Shown here piece after piece: positions 34,394 to 43,052 of a DNA stretch of 64,000 bases. Below the pieces are notes generated by a model. It made no database searches and was not told the DNA's origin. It was given only the letters and a program-made list of their open reading frames with translations. The stretch is taken from positions 198,052 through 262,051 of the forward strand of contig NZ_BMEQ01000003.1 in the NCBI RefSeq assembly GCF_014636775.1, read 5' to 3'. This stretch comes from Kocuria dechangensis. Its GTDB lineage: Bacteria > Actinomycetota > Actinomycetes > Actinomycetales > Micrococcaceae. A program made the position numbers and the translations under genes. Each line of letters starts with the position of its first letter. Within the stretch, counting starts at the first letter, position 1.

Positions 34394-35809
34394 ATGAGCA
34401 AGCGCATCGCCCTGAACGCCTTCGACATGACCTGCGTGGGCCACCAGGCCCCCGGCCTGTGGAAGCACCCCCGCTCCCGGGCGGACGAGTACAACACGAT
34501 CGAGTACTGGACGGACGTCGCCCAGGTCCTGGAGAAGGGCCTGTTCGACGCGCTGTTCCTCGCGGACGTCGTGGGGTACTACGACGTCTACCAGAACTCC
34601 GCGGCGCCGGTGATCCGGGACGCCACGCAGATCCCGGTCAACGACCCCTTCATGCAGATCTCCGCGATGGCGGCCGTGACGAAGCACCTCGGCTTCGGCG
34701 TGACCAGCGCGATCACCTACGAGCAGCCGTACCCGCTGGCGCGGAAGTTCGCGACCCTCGACCACCTGACCCGGGGCCGGATGGGCTTCAATGTGGTGAC
34801 CTCCTACCTGAAGTCCGCGGCCGAGAACCACGGGCTCAAGGACCAGATCTCCCACGACGAGCGGTACGAGATCGCCGAGGAGTTCATGGAGGTCTGCTAC
34901 AAGCTCTGGGAGGGGTCCTGGGAGGACGGCGCGGTCAAGCGCGACCGGAAGAACGGGATCTTCGCCGACCCCGCCCTCGTGCACCCCATCCAGCACCACG
35001 GCAAGTACTTCGACGTCCCGGGCATCGGGCTGACCGAGCCGTCCCCGCAGCGCACCCCGCTGATCTTCCAGGCCGGGGCCTCCTCCCGCGGGCGCGCGTT
35101 CGCCGGGCGGCACGCGGAGGCGGTGTTCGTGGGCGGCATCCGCCCGGACCTCACCCGCGTGGTCACCGACAAGCTGCGCGACGAGGCGGAGGCCAACGGC
35201 CGGAACCGGGAGGACCTCAAGATCTTCGCGATGCTGCACGTGATCGTCGACGAGACCGACGCGAAGGCCGAGCAGAAGCGCCGCGACTACGAGCAGTACG
35301 CGGACACCGATGGGGCGCTGGGCCTCGTGGGCGGCTGGTCCGGCGTGGACCTGGGCCGCTACGACGAGAACGACGTCCTGGAGTACATCAAGACCGAGTC
35401 CATCCAGTCCTTCCTCACGCCGTTCACCACCGCGGACCCGCACAAGAAGTGGACGGTCAAGGAGGTCGCCAAGCACATCTCGATGGGCGGCATGGGCGTG
35501 CCGATCGTCGGGTCCCCGCAGACCGTGGCCGACGAGCTCGAGCGGTGGATCGACGACGGCGGGCTGGACGGGATCAACCTCGCCTACCACGTGTCCCCGG
35601 GCTCGTTCGAGGACTTCGTGGAGTGGGTCGTGCCGGAGCTGCAGAAGCGCGGCCGCTACCGCACCGGGTACGAGGGCACCACGCTGCGCGAGAACCTCTA
35701 CGGCAAGGGCCACACCAAGGTGCTCGACACCCACCCGGCCGCGAGGTACCGGGGGGCCTACGCGGGCAAGCCGTCCGCGGCGGACACCCCCGCCCGCGAG
35801 CTCGTCTGA
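34394..35809 (+). CDS. LLM-class flavin monooxygenase, dimethyl-sulfide monooxygenase (DmoA)-like
   Basis: A 471-residue FMNH2-dependent monooxygenase of the NtaA/SnaA/DszA branch of the luciferase-like family. The start RIALNAFDMTCVGHQAPGLW, the VTSAITYEQPYPLARKFATL segment, and EPSPQRTPLIFQAGASSRGR are typical. As recalled from the family, the pattern is closest to DmoA, the DMS monooxygenase large subunit. The reaction would release a one- or two-carbon unit and a reduced sulfur product for assimilation, using FMNH2 from a separate reductase not seen here. The SAM-IV leader strongly supports a sulfur role. The exact substrate (DMS, a sulfone or a sulfonate) is not proven. Confidence 0.82.
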   Translation: MSKRIALNAFDMTCVGHQAPGLWKHPRSRADEYNTIEYWTDVAQVLEKGLFDALFLADVVGYYDVYQNSAAPVIRDATQIPVNDPFMQISAMAAVTKHLGFGVTSAITYEQPYPLARKFATLDHLTRGRMGFNVVTSYLKSAAENHGLKDQISHDERYEIAEEFMEVCYKLWEGSWEDGAVKRDRKNGIFADPALVHPIQHHGKYFDVPGIGLTEPSPQRTPLIFQAGASSRGRAFAGRHAEAVFVGGIRPDLTRVVTDKLRDEAEANGRNREDLKIFAMLHVIVDETDAKAEQKRRDYEQYADTDGALGLVGGWSGVDLGRYDENDVLEYIKTESIQSFLTPFTTADPHKKWTVKEVAKHISMGGMGVPIVGSPQTVADELERWIDDGGLDGINLAYHVSPGSFEDFVEWVVPELQKRGRYRTGYEGTTLRENLYGKGHTKVLDTHPAARYRGAYAGKPSAADTPARELV

Positions 35810-35890
35810 GCCCCCGGACGGCGACGCGGGACCGGGTGCGGGAGACTGTCGCGCCCGGCACCCGCTGACACCGGGACCTCGGTCCCCTCA

Positions 35891-35930
35891 CGACGACGGC
35901 TCCCCCGCGGACGCGGGGGAGCCGTCGTCG
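35891..35930. terminator. Bidirectional hairpin terminator
   Basis: A perfect 18-bp stem (35891-35908 with 35913-35930) and 4-base loop between the convergent monooxygenase and Rv2629-like genes, 13 bases from the latter's stop. Confidence 0.85.
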
Positions 35931-35942
35931 TCCTGTGAAGGA

Positions 35943-37076
35943 TCACTCGGCGGAGGGGGCGGACCTCCAGCGCAGCAGGGCCGCGACGTCCACGCCGTGG
36001 GGCAGGGCTCCCGGCGGGACGAAGACCGGGCGGCCGTCGGTGAGCACCGCGGCGCGGACCAGGGCCGCGTCCGCGGAGACCTTCCCGAGCACGTCGGCGC
36101 CGACGGCTTCGGACTCCTCGAACGCGATCCACGGCTCGCGGTCGAGGGCGATGAGCTCCTGCTCCCCGTCGAGGTGGGTGTCGTCGATCAGCAGGGTCTC
36201 GGCCTGCGCCTGCTGGAGGGCGCCGACGACGGACTGCAGCCCCGTGACCGCGGTGGGCTCCGGGCGGCCCTCCTGCTCCGCGAACCGCTCCAGCAGCAGA
36301 TGCTGGCGGCGGGCGATGACCTCGGCGACGCGCTCCTCCACCTGGTGGTCGAAGTCGGCGGCCTCGCTGCCGCCGGCACGGGTGTTGGCGTCCACCACGC
36401 TCACCATGGCCCGCACGGCCTTGGACAGCTGCTCCTCCACGAGCCCGCGGGCGCGTCCGTCACCGGCGAGGACGACGAGCCGCGCGCCGCTGTCCGCGAC
36501 GACCTTGTCGATCTGCTCGGCCACCTGCTCCGTGTTGCGCCGCCACACGTCCTCGGTGTGCCGCTGCCACCGCGACTGCGACCAGCCGCCGCCGGGGAAC
36601 TTCTTGAGGTGCTCGGTCTCGCCCTCGATCTGCTGCTGGTCCCCGCCGCGCGCCCGGCTGGCGTACTGCAGCTGGATCTCGCCCCCGTCGCGGCCGACCT
36701 CGGCCACCACGTAGGGGAAGTCGTCGGGCCGGTGGCGGAACAGCGGGGTGAGGTCCGGGACCTCGTCGACCCGGATCACGCCGTTGCCCGCGACGGGACC
36801 GGGGAGCACCTCGTCGATCTCGACGGTGCCCTCGCGGACCAGCAGGTAGCGGCACACGGGGTCGGGGACGCCCGGGGCGGGCCGGACGGCCTTCTCCACG
36901 GCGGCGAGGTCCTCCTTGCTCGCGCCCTGGGCCTCGAGCTGACGGCAGATGTTCTCGGGCAGGACGTCGATCGAGTGCAGGGAGTCGACGGTGCCGGTGC
37001 TGATGTCGGTGTACACGGTGCACCACGGTCCCTTGCGCTTGAACAGCTCGGCGTAGGCGTGGAATCGGCTCGTCAT
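35943..37076 (-). CDS. Rv2629-like (baeRF-type) release-factor-fold protein
   Basis: A 377-residue soluble protein of the actinobacterial Rv2629 family, related to bacterial/archaeal eRF1-fold (baeRF2) proteins. Visible stretches are CTVYTDISTGTVDSLHSIDV near the N-terminus, VVAEVGRDGGEIQLQYASRA, a KFPGGGWSQSRWQRHTEDVW motif around residue 165, and a C-terminal LLIDDTHLDGEQELIALD domain. The C-terminus resembles ribosome-binding L7Ae/eRF1 domain 3. Rv2629 belongs to the dormancy regulon in mycobacteria; a role in ribosome rescue or stress is suggested by fold only. Transcribed alone from its ATG at 37076. Confidence 0.75.
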   Translation of the reverse strand: MTSRFHAYAELFKRKGPWCTVYTDISTGTVDSLHSIDVLPENICRQLEAQGASKEDLAAVEKAVRPAPGVPDPVCRYLLVREGTVEIDEVLPGPVAGNGVIRVDEVPDLTPLFRHRPDDFPYVVAEVGRDGGEIQLQYASRARGGDQQQIEGETEHLKKFPGGGWSQSRWQRHTEDVWRRNTEQVAEQIDKVVADSGARLVVLAGDGRARGLVEEQLSKAVRAMVSVVDANTRAGGSEAADFDHQVEERVAEVIARRQHLLLERFAEQEGRPEPTAVTGLQSVVGALQQAQAETLLIDDTHLDGEQELIALDREPWIAFEESEAVGADVLGKVSADAALVRAAVLTDGRPVFVPPGALPHGVDVAALLRWRSAPSAE

Positions 37077-37237
37077 GGTGGGAGACCCCCTGATCTGAAG
37101 CAACGGTCCTGCGGTGATGCACCCCACGTTATCCGAGGCCGGTGGCGCTGGGAACAGTGCTCCGTGGCGCTGGCGTCCGGCCGGGTGCCGATCACTAGAC
37201 TGGGGGCTCCGTCGGTCCCACGACCCAGGAGGTACCC

Positions 37238-37468
37238 GTGAGCGAAGCACCCGGTTCGAGCAGTGAGTACGACGAGGCCGACCGCCTCGAGCAGTCGATC
37301 GACGCCGAGGGGCCGGAGATGGACGACGAGGACGACGAGGCCCCCGCCCACCTCCGGGACCGGGCCGCGGAGTCCTCCCTGGAGGCCAACCCCGCCGACC
37401 TCGAGGAGCAGGAGCAGGAGGTCGTCCTCGAGGAGCCGGAGCAGGCGTCCACCCTCGAGCAGGAGTGA
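37238..37468 (+). CDS. Small acidic conserved actinobacterial protein
   Basis: A 76-residue, strongly acidic protein rich in Glu and Asp. It contains a SSLEANPADLEEQEQEVVL segment resembling the EAN-x-ADxxEQ motif seen in many short actinobacterial proteins of unknown function. There is no membrane segment or signal peptide, and it is probably largely disordered. AGGAGG lies just upstream of the GTG at 37238, a strong ribosome binding site, and a hairpin terminator follows at 37493, so it is a real single-gene unit. Confidence 0.7.
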   Translation: MSEAPGSSSEYDEADRLEQSIDAEGPEMDDEDDEAPAHLRDRAAESSLEANPADLEEQEQEVVLEEPEQASTLEQE

Positions 37469-37492
37469 CCGGCCCCCGTCCCGGCACCGACC

Positions 37493-37526
37493 ACGGCGCC
37501 CCGCCCCTCACGGTGCGGGGCGCCGT
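37493..37526 (+). terminator. Hairpin terminator after the small acidic protein gene
   Basis: Perfect 12-bp inverted repeat (ACGGCGCCCCGC at 37493-37504 with 37515-37526) around a 10-base loop, 24 bases after the stop codon. Confidence 0.75.
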
Positions 37527-37612
37527 CGTCCGTCCGGAGCGGTCCGGGGAGGGGCGTCCGGGGGAGCGTCGGGGACCGTCCGGAAGCGTCCGGAAAAAAA
37601 TGTGACCTGCTG

Positions 37613-37640
37613 CATCCACGGGCGGGTCCACGGCGGTAGT
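37613..37640 (+). promoter_or_regulatory. Possible ECF-sigma-type promoter of the DUF4397 gene
   Basis: CATCC (37613-37617), a 16-base spacer, then CGGTAGT, about 56 bases before the DUF4397 start. The -35 resembles the CCATCC of mycobacterial SigK promoters. Weak on its own; suggested by the SigK/RskA-like pair encoded downstream. Confidence 0.25.
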
Positions 37641-37695
37641 GAGGGTGCAAGGTCGATTCCGCCTCCCACGGGAGCCCGTTCAAGGAGCAGTCATC

Positions 37696-38535
37696 ATGCG
37701 CAAGACCCTCTCTGCAGCAGCAGTCCTCGGCCTCGGTGCCGGTGCCCTCAGCATGACCCCGGCGTTCGCCGCCGAGCACGCGGAGCTGTCCGTGCTGCAC
37801 GGCGTGCCCGACACCGTGGTGGACGTCTACGTCAACGGCGAGCTGACGCTCGACGACTTCGCTCCGGGCACGCTCGCGGGCCCGCTCGAGCTGCCGGCCG
37901 GCAGCTACGACCTCGCGATCACGGCCCCCGACGCCGCGGACGCCTCGGCGCCGATCATCGGGCCCGTGACCGCGCAGCTCGAGACCGGGATGAACTACAC
38001 GGCCGTGGCCCACCTCGACGCCGCGGGCAGCCCCACGGCGGCGCTGTTCACCAACGACATGTCCGAGATCGAGGCCGGGAAGTCGCACCTGACGGTCCGG
38101 CACGTGGCCGCTGCCCCGGCCGTGGACGTCCTGGCCGGCGGCCAGCCGATCATCCAGGGGCTCGAGAACCCGAACGAGGAGACGCTGCCGGTGGACGCCG
38201 GCACGGTCTCCGCCTCCGTGGCGGCCGCGGGCACCACCGACCCGGTGATCGGCCCGGCCGACCTCAACCTGGCGGAGGGCACCCACAACATCGTCTACGC
38301 GTGGGGCTCCCTCGAGACCGGCAACCTCCAGCTCGCGGTCCAGACCCTCGAGGGCATGGAGCAGGCCCCCGGCGCCGTGCCGGGCGGGCAGTCCGGTCTG
38401 GCCGCCCAGGAGCAGAGCACCCTGCTGAGCACCGGCCTCGCGGCCGGCGGCGCGCTGGGGCTGATCGGCGTGGCGATCGCGGCGCAGCGCACGATCTCGT
38501 CCCGCCGGCAGTTCGCGCAGGACCGCCAGCGGTGA
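37696..38535 (+). CDS. Secreted DUF4397 protein with C-terminal membrane anchor
   Basis: A 279-residue exported protein. The ATG at 37696 follows AAGGAG and begins a clear Sec signal (KTLSAAAVLGLGAGALSMTPAFA, with AFA as the cleavage motif). The mature part is a DUF4397 beta-rich repeat domain: ELSVLHGVPDTVVDVYVNGE and LTVRHVAAAPAVDVLAGGQP mark two similar halves. A hydrophobic helix and an Arg-rich tail form a C-terminal anchor, but there is no LPxTG motif. The stop overlaps the sortase GTG, so protein and sortase are coupled. Such proteins are thought to be cell-surface components; the function is unknown. Confidence 0.85.
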   Translation: MRKTLSAAAVLGLGAGALSMTPAFAAEHAELSVLHGVPDTVVDVYVNGELTLDDFAPGTLAGPLELPAGSYDLAITAPDAADASAPIIGPVTAQLETGMNYTAVAHLDAAGSPTAALFTNDMSEIEAGKSHLTVRHVAAAPAVDVLAGGQPIIQGLENPNEETLPVDAGTVSASVAAAGTTDPVIGPADLNLAEGTHNIVYAWGSLETGNLQLAVQTLEGMEQAPGAVPGGQSGLAAQEQSTLLSTGLAAGGALGLIGVAIAAQRTISSRRQFAQDRQR

Positions 38536-39380
38536 CATCCCACCGCCGGCACGGGCCGGGTGCGCGGCGGGCGGCGGCCCACCGCGCACCCGGCTCCCCG
38601 ACTCCCGGTCCCCCGCGCCGCCGGACGGCGGCGCTGGGGGCCGGGGCCCTCGCCTCGACCGCCCTGATCGCCGCCGCGGCGGTCGTGGCCGTCCTCCCGG
38701 CGGAGGGAGGGCAGGGCGGGGCTGCTCCCTCGGCGGCCCCGCCCGCCGGGGCGGTGGTGACGGCGGCGTCCCGGGGCAGTCTCTTCGCGGGGCAGCCGGT
38801 TCCGGAGCAGCGGGTCGTGGGTCGCCCCGTGCCGGACAGGTCCCTCCCGGAGCGCCCCGCTCCGGGTCCCGGGGCCGTGCCCGACCCCGGGCAGGTGCCC
38901 GTGGCGCCTGCCACCCAGGCACCCGTCGCGAAGGTGCCCGCCCCGGTGCGGGTCGTCGTGGGCGGGACGCCGATCGACATGCCGGTGGTCCCCGTGGGGA
39001 TCGAGGACAACGGCGCCATGGTCCTGCCGGACAACCACGTGGAGCTCGGCTGGTACCGGTACGGTCCGGCGCCGGGGGCCCCGGAGGGCGCCGCCGTCGT
39101 GGCTGGCCACGTGGACACCCTCACGGAGGTGACCCCGATGGCCCGGCTGAAGGACGTCCCCCCGGGCACGGAGGTGACCGTCGAGCGGGCCGACGGGTCG
39201 GTGCAGCGCTACCGCACCGAGTCCGTGGAGCTGGTGCACAAGCGCAGCCTCGAGGACGCCGACCTCTTCCGCCGGACGGGCGATCCCGCCCTGCACCTCG
39301 TGACGTGCGGGGGCGAGTGGCTGGAGGAGATCGGGGACTACGAGGACAACGTGGTCCTGCGGGCGGTTCCCGTGGGCTGA
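38532..39380 (+). CDS. Class F sortase
   Basis: A 282-residue membrane-anchored cysteine transpeptidase. After an Arg-rich start comes a single helix (ALASTALIAAAAVVAVLP), a long Pro/Ala-rich linker, then the sortase domain. The catalytic His is in AAVVAGHVDTLTEV, the Cys in LHLVTCGGEW, and the Arg in NVVLRAVPVG. The GTG start overlaps the DUF4397 stop (GTGA). Class F sortases are an actinobacterial group with few defined substrates. The coupled DUF4397 protein is the natural candidate partner, although it lacks a classical sorting motif. Confidence 0.88.
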   Translation: MTSHRRHGPGARRAAAHRAPGSPTPGPPRRRTAALGAGALASTALIAAAAVVAVLPAEGGQGGAAPSAAPPAGAVVTAASRGSLFAGQPVPEQRVVGRPVPDRSLPERPAPGPGAVPDPGQVPVAPATQAPVAKVPAPVRVVVGGTPIDMPVVPVGIEDNGAMVLPDNHVELGWYRYGPAPGAPEGAAVVAGHVDTLTEVTPMARLKDVPPGTEVTVERADGSVQRYRTESVELVHKRSLEDADLFRRTGDPALHLVTCGGEWLEEIGDYEDNVVLRAVPVG

Positions 39381-39514
39381 TCACGACGGAGCAGGGCGAG
39401 CGGACGGAGTGTGCGATGGCAGGACCGCCGGTGTGCACTAGGCTGAGCACGACCCGACGGGCGCCGCCCGCGACGATGACCCCGACGATGCCTGCTTCGA
39501 GGAGCCGTCCCACG

Positions 39515-40078
39515 ATGCCGATGCCGCCCCCGGAATGGGGACCCGAGCTCGACACCGCGTTCGCCGCGGGGGACGAGCACGCGCTCGGCGCGGCGTACCG
39601 GCACTGCGCCGGGATCGTGCGGTCCCTGGCCCTGCGGGCCCTGCGCGACGACGCGGCCGCCGACGACGTGGTCCAGGAGGTCTTCATCCGGGCGTGGAAG
39701 TACCGCTCCGGCTACCGGCCGGAGCACTCCTCGGCCCCCGCCTGGATCATCGGCATCACGCGCAACTGCATCGCCGACGCCGCGCGGACCGCCGGCCGGG
39801 AGGCGGACCGCCGGGCCGCGGCCGGGATCGAGACGGACCGGGAGCCGCGGCACGAGGAGGCGGACCTGCTGGTGGACCGGCTCGTCGTGCGGACGGAGCT
39901 CGAGCGGCTCGGCCCACCGCGCTCGACGATCATGGCGCTCGCGTTCTACGAGGAGCTCACCCACCAGCAGATCGCCGAGCACCTGGACCTGCCCCTGGGC
40001 ACGGTCAAGAGTCATCTGAGGCGCGGCCTCACCCACCTGCGGACACGATTGAAGGACGGCCATGGCACACCTGAGTGA
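39515..40078 (+). CDS. ECF RNA polymerase sigma factor (SigK-like)
   Basis: A 187-residue sigma-70 family factor with only regions 2 and 4. Region 2 includes DDAAADDVVQEVFIRAWKY, and region 4 ends with LTHQQIAEHLDLPLGTVKSH, a helix-turn-helix. The start at 39515 is chosen because GAGGAG lies 10 bases upstream; ATG codons at 39476 and 39521 are alternatives. It overlaps the anti-sigma gene by 17 bases. The pair resembles SigK/RskA of mycobacteria, which controls surface antigens, and lies next to a surface protein and sortase. A TAGGCT -10-like element lies at about 39440. Confidence 0.9.
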   Translation: MPMPPPEWGPELDTAFAAGDEHALGAAYRHCAGIVRSLALRALRDDAAADDVVQEVFIRAWKYRSGYRPEHSSAPAWIIGITRNCIADAARTAGREADRRAAAGIETDREPRHEEADLLVDRLVVRTELERLGPPRSTIMALAFYEELTHQQIAEHLDLPLGTVKSHLRRGLTHLRTRLKDGHGTPE

Positions 40079-40901
40079 GGAGTCGCTGGCACTCCTGGCT
40101 CTGGGTGAGCCCCTCGACGCCCAGAGCCAGGACCACCTCGCGGACTGCCCCGACTGCACGGCGGAGGTCGAGTCCCTCCGGCACGTCGTGCTGGCGGGGC
40201 GCGCGGAGCCGCCCGCCCCCGCGGCGCCCGGCCCGCAGGTGTGGGCCGCGATCCACGCGGGACTCGGACTGTCCGAGGACGTCGCGGAGGACCCGTTCGC
40301 GTCCCCCCGGGGCGCCGCCCCGGACGGCGCCGAGACGAACGGGGCCGAGAAGAGCGGCACCGTGCACAACTCCGCCGGGACGGCCGGCGCCGGGAGCGAC
40401 GCCGGGGCCGGGGCGGGCAGCCGCTCCGCCGTCGTCGACCTCGACGCCCGCAGGCGCCGCCCGCGCCGGGGGGTGCCCTACCCCCTGGCCGCCGCCGCGG
40501 CCGCGGCCGCCCTGCTGGCCGGCGCCGGGGCGATGTGGGCCGTGCAGCGCCCCGGCGCGGAGCCCGCCCCCACCCTCGTGGCCCGCGCGGAGCTGGAGCC
40601 CCTGGCCGGCTACACGGCCCGCGGCGCGGCCGAGGTGGACGTGCGCCCCGACGGCACCCGGCAGCTCGTGGTGCGCACGGACCCCGCCGACGTGGACGGG
40701 TTCAAGGAGGTCTGGCTGCTCGCCCCGGACGCGACGGGCATGATCAGCCTCGGCGTGATGGCCGGGGACGAGGCCGTGTTCGTGCTGCCCGAGAACGTGG
40801 ACGTCTCGCAGTTCCCGGTGGTGGACGTCTCGAACGAGCCGGTCGACGGCGACCCCACCCACTCGGGGGACTCGATCGTGCGCGGCACCCTGGAGGCCTG
40901 A
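40062..40901 (+). CDS. Anti-sigma factor, RskA-like transmembrane
   Basis: A 279-residue protein with a cytoplasmic zinc anti-sigma domain (HLADCPDCTAEV near residue 25, a HxxxCxxC motif), a Pro/Ala-rich linker, an Arg-rich stop-transfer and one helix (PLAAAAAAAALLAGAGAMWA), then an extracellular RskA-type domain with VRTDPADVDGFKEVWLLAPD. It would hold the ECF sigma factor inactive until cleaved by regulated proteolysis. Its start lies inside the sigma gene, ensuring matched production. Confidence 0.9.
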   Translation: MAHLSEESLALLALGEPLDAQSQDHLADCPDCTAEVESLRHVVLAGRAEPPAPAAPGPQVWAAIHAGLGLSEDVAEDPFASPRGAAPDGAETNGAEKSGTVHNSAGTAGAGSDAGAGAGSRSAVVDLDARRRRPRRGVPYPLAAAAAAAALLAGAGAMWAVQRPGAEPAPTLVARAELEPLAGYTARGAAEVDVRPDGTRQLVVRTDPADVDGFKEVWLLAPDATGMISLGVMAGDEAVFVLPENVDVSQFPVVDVSNEPVDGDPTHSGDSIVRGTLEA

Positions 40902-40928
40902 GCGCCCCCGCCCGGCGGGGCGCGGGGC

Positions 40929-42422
40929 TCAGAGGAGCGCGGAGGTCAGCCGGGCCACGTTGTCCAGGTACTTGTGCCACAGGGGCCGCCGGTTCCACTC
41001 CTGGATGTCGAGCAGCGTGCTGGCCGCGTGGAACTCGGCGACCACCTCGTCCATCCTGCGGCGGAAGTCCCGGTCCACGATGTAGACGGAGACCTCCAGG
41101 TCGAGGGCGAAGGAGCGCTCGTCCATGTTGGAGGAGCCGATGACGGAGACGTGGTCGTCCACCAGCACGAACTTGGCGTGCAGCACGGTGGGGGCCTTGT
41201 ACCGGTAGATCTTCACACCGGCGGCCACGAGCTCCTGGTAGTAGGAGTTCTGCGCGTGGTAGGGCAGGAACTGGTCGGAGGTCTCGCCCACGAACAGCTG
41301 GACATCCACCCCGGACTGCGCCTCGGTGGTCAGCGCGTGCATGAGGGACTCGTCCGGCACGAAGTACGGGCTGGAGATGATGATCTGATCGTTGGCGTTG
41401 TAGATCAGGTGGTTGAACAGGCGCAGGTTGTTCTCCGTCTCGAACCCCGGGCCGGAGGGCAGCACCTGGGCGAAGACGGGCCCCTGGACGTCGGGCAGCT
41501 CGCGGCTCGCCTCGTCGAGCAGCAGGTCACCGGTCTCGGAGTACCAGTCGCTGGTGAACAGCGCGTTGAGCTCGGCGACCACCGGGCCCGTGCACTCGAT
41601 CATCAGGTCCTTCCACTCCAGGCCCTTCCGCACGTTCCTCCGCTTGTTGTAGGAGCGGTGGATGATGTTCTGGGAGCCGGTGTAGGCGAGCACGCCGTCG
41701 ACCACGAGGATCTTGCGGTGGTTGCGCAGGTCGGGGCGCTGCCACTCGCCCTTCCAGGGGCGCAGGGGCAGCATGCGCCGCCAGGGCAGGCCGATGCGGT
41801 CGAACTCCTTCACGAGCACGGCGTAGCCGGGGTAGCCCACCGAGCCGAGGTGGTCCACGAGCGCGCGCACCCGCACGCCCCGGCGGTGGGCGCGCACGAG
41901 GGCGTCGAGCAGCACGCGCGAGGCGTCGTCGACCGCGACGATGTAGAACTCGAAGTGCACGTAGTCCTCGGCCCGGTCCACCGCGTCCGCCATGACGCGC
42001 ATGGCCTCGTGGCTGTCCGTGAGGATGTCGAAGCGGTTGCCGCCGACCATCGGCAGGGCGCCGAGGTTGTAGTTGAGCTCGGCCGTGGACAGGATCCACT
42101 CGGGCAGCTCGTCGCCCACGTTGCCGAGGATGTAGGACGGCGGGGTGTTCTCCCGGATGACGTCGTTCATCTTGGCCTGCATCGCCATCCGCTTCCGGGG
42201 CAGCTTGGCCGAGCCGATGGCGAGGAAGAGGATCACGCCCACGATCGGCAGCAGGAAGATGGCCAGCAGCCATGCGAGGGCCACCGACGGGCGGCGGTTG
42301 TGGGGGATCCAGCCCAGGGCCGCGATCCGCAGCGTCCAGTCGAGGACCACCAGGGACACCACGATCCACTCGGGCAGCCCGTAGGGCGCCAGCAGGTCGA
42401 ACGGGAAGATCGCGATGTCCAC
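40929..42422 (-). CDS. cls: Cardiolipin synthase (PLD family)
   Basis: A 497-residue membrane phospholipase-D-type enzyme that joins two phosphatidyl groups to form cardiolipin. Two N-terminal helices precede the catalytic domains. The two HKD motifs are NHRKILVVDG and LHAKFVLVDDHVSVIGSSNM, both intact. HFEFYIVAVDDASRVLLDAL lies between. Length and topology fit the Cls family. It is convergent with the anti-sigma gene, and its ATG lies 35 bases before the GNAT gene stop on the same strand. Confidence 0.92.
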   Translation of the reverse strand: MDIAIFPFDLLAPYGLPEWIVVSLVVLDWTLRIAALGWIPHNRRPSVALAWLLAIFLLPIVGVILFLAIGSAKLPRKRMAMQAKMNDVIRENTPPSYILGNVGDELPEWILSTAELNYNLGALPMVGGNRFDILTDSHEAMRVMADAVDRAEDYVHFEFYIVAVDDASRVLLDALVRAHRRGVRVRALVDHLGSVGYPGYAVLVKEFDRIGLPWRRMLPLRPWKGEWQRPDLRNHRKILVVDGVLAYTGSQNIIHRSYNKRRNVRKGLEWKDLMIECTGPVVAELNALFTSDWYSETGDLLLDEASRELPDVQGPVFAQVLPSGPGFETENNLRLFNHLIYNANDQIIISSPYFVPDESLMHALTTEAQSGVDVQLFVGETSDQFLPYHAQNSYYQELVAAGVKIYRYKAPTVLHAKFVLVDDHVSVIGSSNMDERSFALDLEVSVYIVDRDFRRRMDEVVAEFHAASTLLDIQEWNRRPLWHKYLDNVARLTSALL

Positions 42423-42457
42423 CGCTTCAGCCTATCGACGGGCCGTCCGGCCCGCGG

Positions 42458-42976
42458 TCACGCCGGGCGCGGCAGGAAGTAGTCGGTCTCCAGGCCCGGG
42501 GTCTCCCGCTGGACGAAGCCCAGGGCGATGAGCACCTGCTCGGCAGGGGTGTTGTCCCCGGGCACGCTGGCGCGCACGCCGTGCACCGCCGCGTCCGCGA
42601 AGGCGACCCGCAGCAGCGCGTCGAGCCCCTCCTGCGCGTAGCCCCGGTTGCGGCGGTCGGCGGTGAGGGAGCCCACCACCTCCAGCTCGTCGTCGATGGG
42701 CGGGCCCACGAAGCCGGCCGTCCCGACGATCTCCCCCGTCTCCTTCTCCACGATGGCCATCCGGGCGTACACGGACTCCGTGAAGAAGTAGCCCCCGGCG
42801 AGCAGGGACTCGCGGGCGAAGTCCATGTCCTCGGCGGCGGGGAAGCCGGCGGCGAAGTGCTCCGCCGGCTCGCCCGCCGCCACGGCGTCGAGCTCCTCCG
42901 CGGTGAAGGGCCGGATGAGGAGCCGCTCCGTCTCCAGGACGGGGGCGGGGCGGAGGGCCTCGAGATCCTCGGTCAT
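42458..42976 (-). CDS. GNAT-family N-acetyltransferase
   Basis: A 172-residue acetyltransferase of the RimJ/L-like group. It has ETERLLIRPFTAEELDAV at the start, IVEKETGEIVGTAGFVGPP, and the acetyl-CoA loop ADRRNRGYAQEGLDALLRVA. The C-terminal NTPAEQVLIALGFVQ is typical. The ATG at 42976 begins the conserved region; longer open sequence upstream is not used. The substrate (protein N-terminus, small amine or antibiotic) is unknown. Confidence 0.85.
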   Translation of the reverse strand: MTEDLEALRPAPVLETERLLIRPFTAEELDAVAAGEPAEHFAAGFPAAEDMDFARESLLAGGYFFTESVYARMAIVEKETGEIVGTAGFVGPPIDDELEVVGSLTADRRNRGYAQEGLDALLRVAFADAAVHGVRASVPGDNTPAEQVLIALGFVQRETPGLETDYFLPRPA

Positions 42977-43052
42977 GCGATGCTGCTTTCCTGCGTGCGC
43001 CGGGGGCGCCTGCCGACAGTGGGAGTGGAGCGGTGCGTGCGGTGCTGCGGGC

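Noticed and set aside
37639..37695. Upstream start for the DUF4397 protein
   Set aside because: The extra 19 residues are basic and unconserved in character; the ATG at 37696 has a clear ribosome binding site and begins a proper signal peptide.
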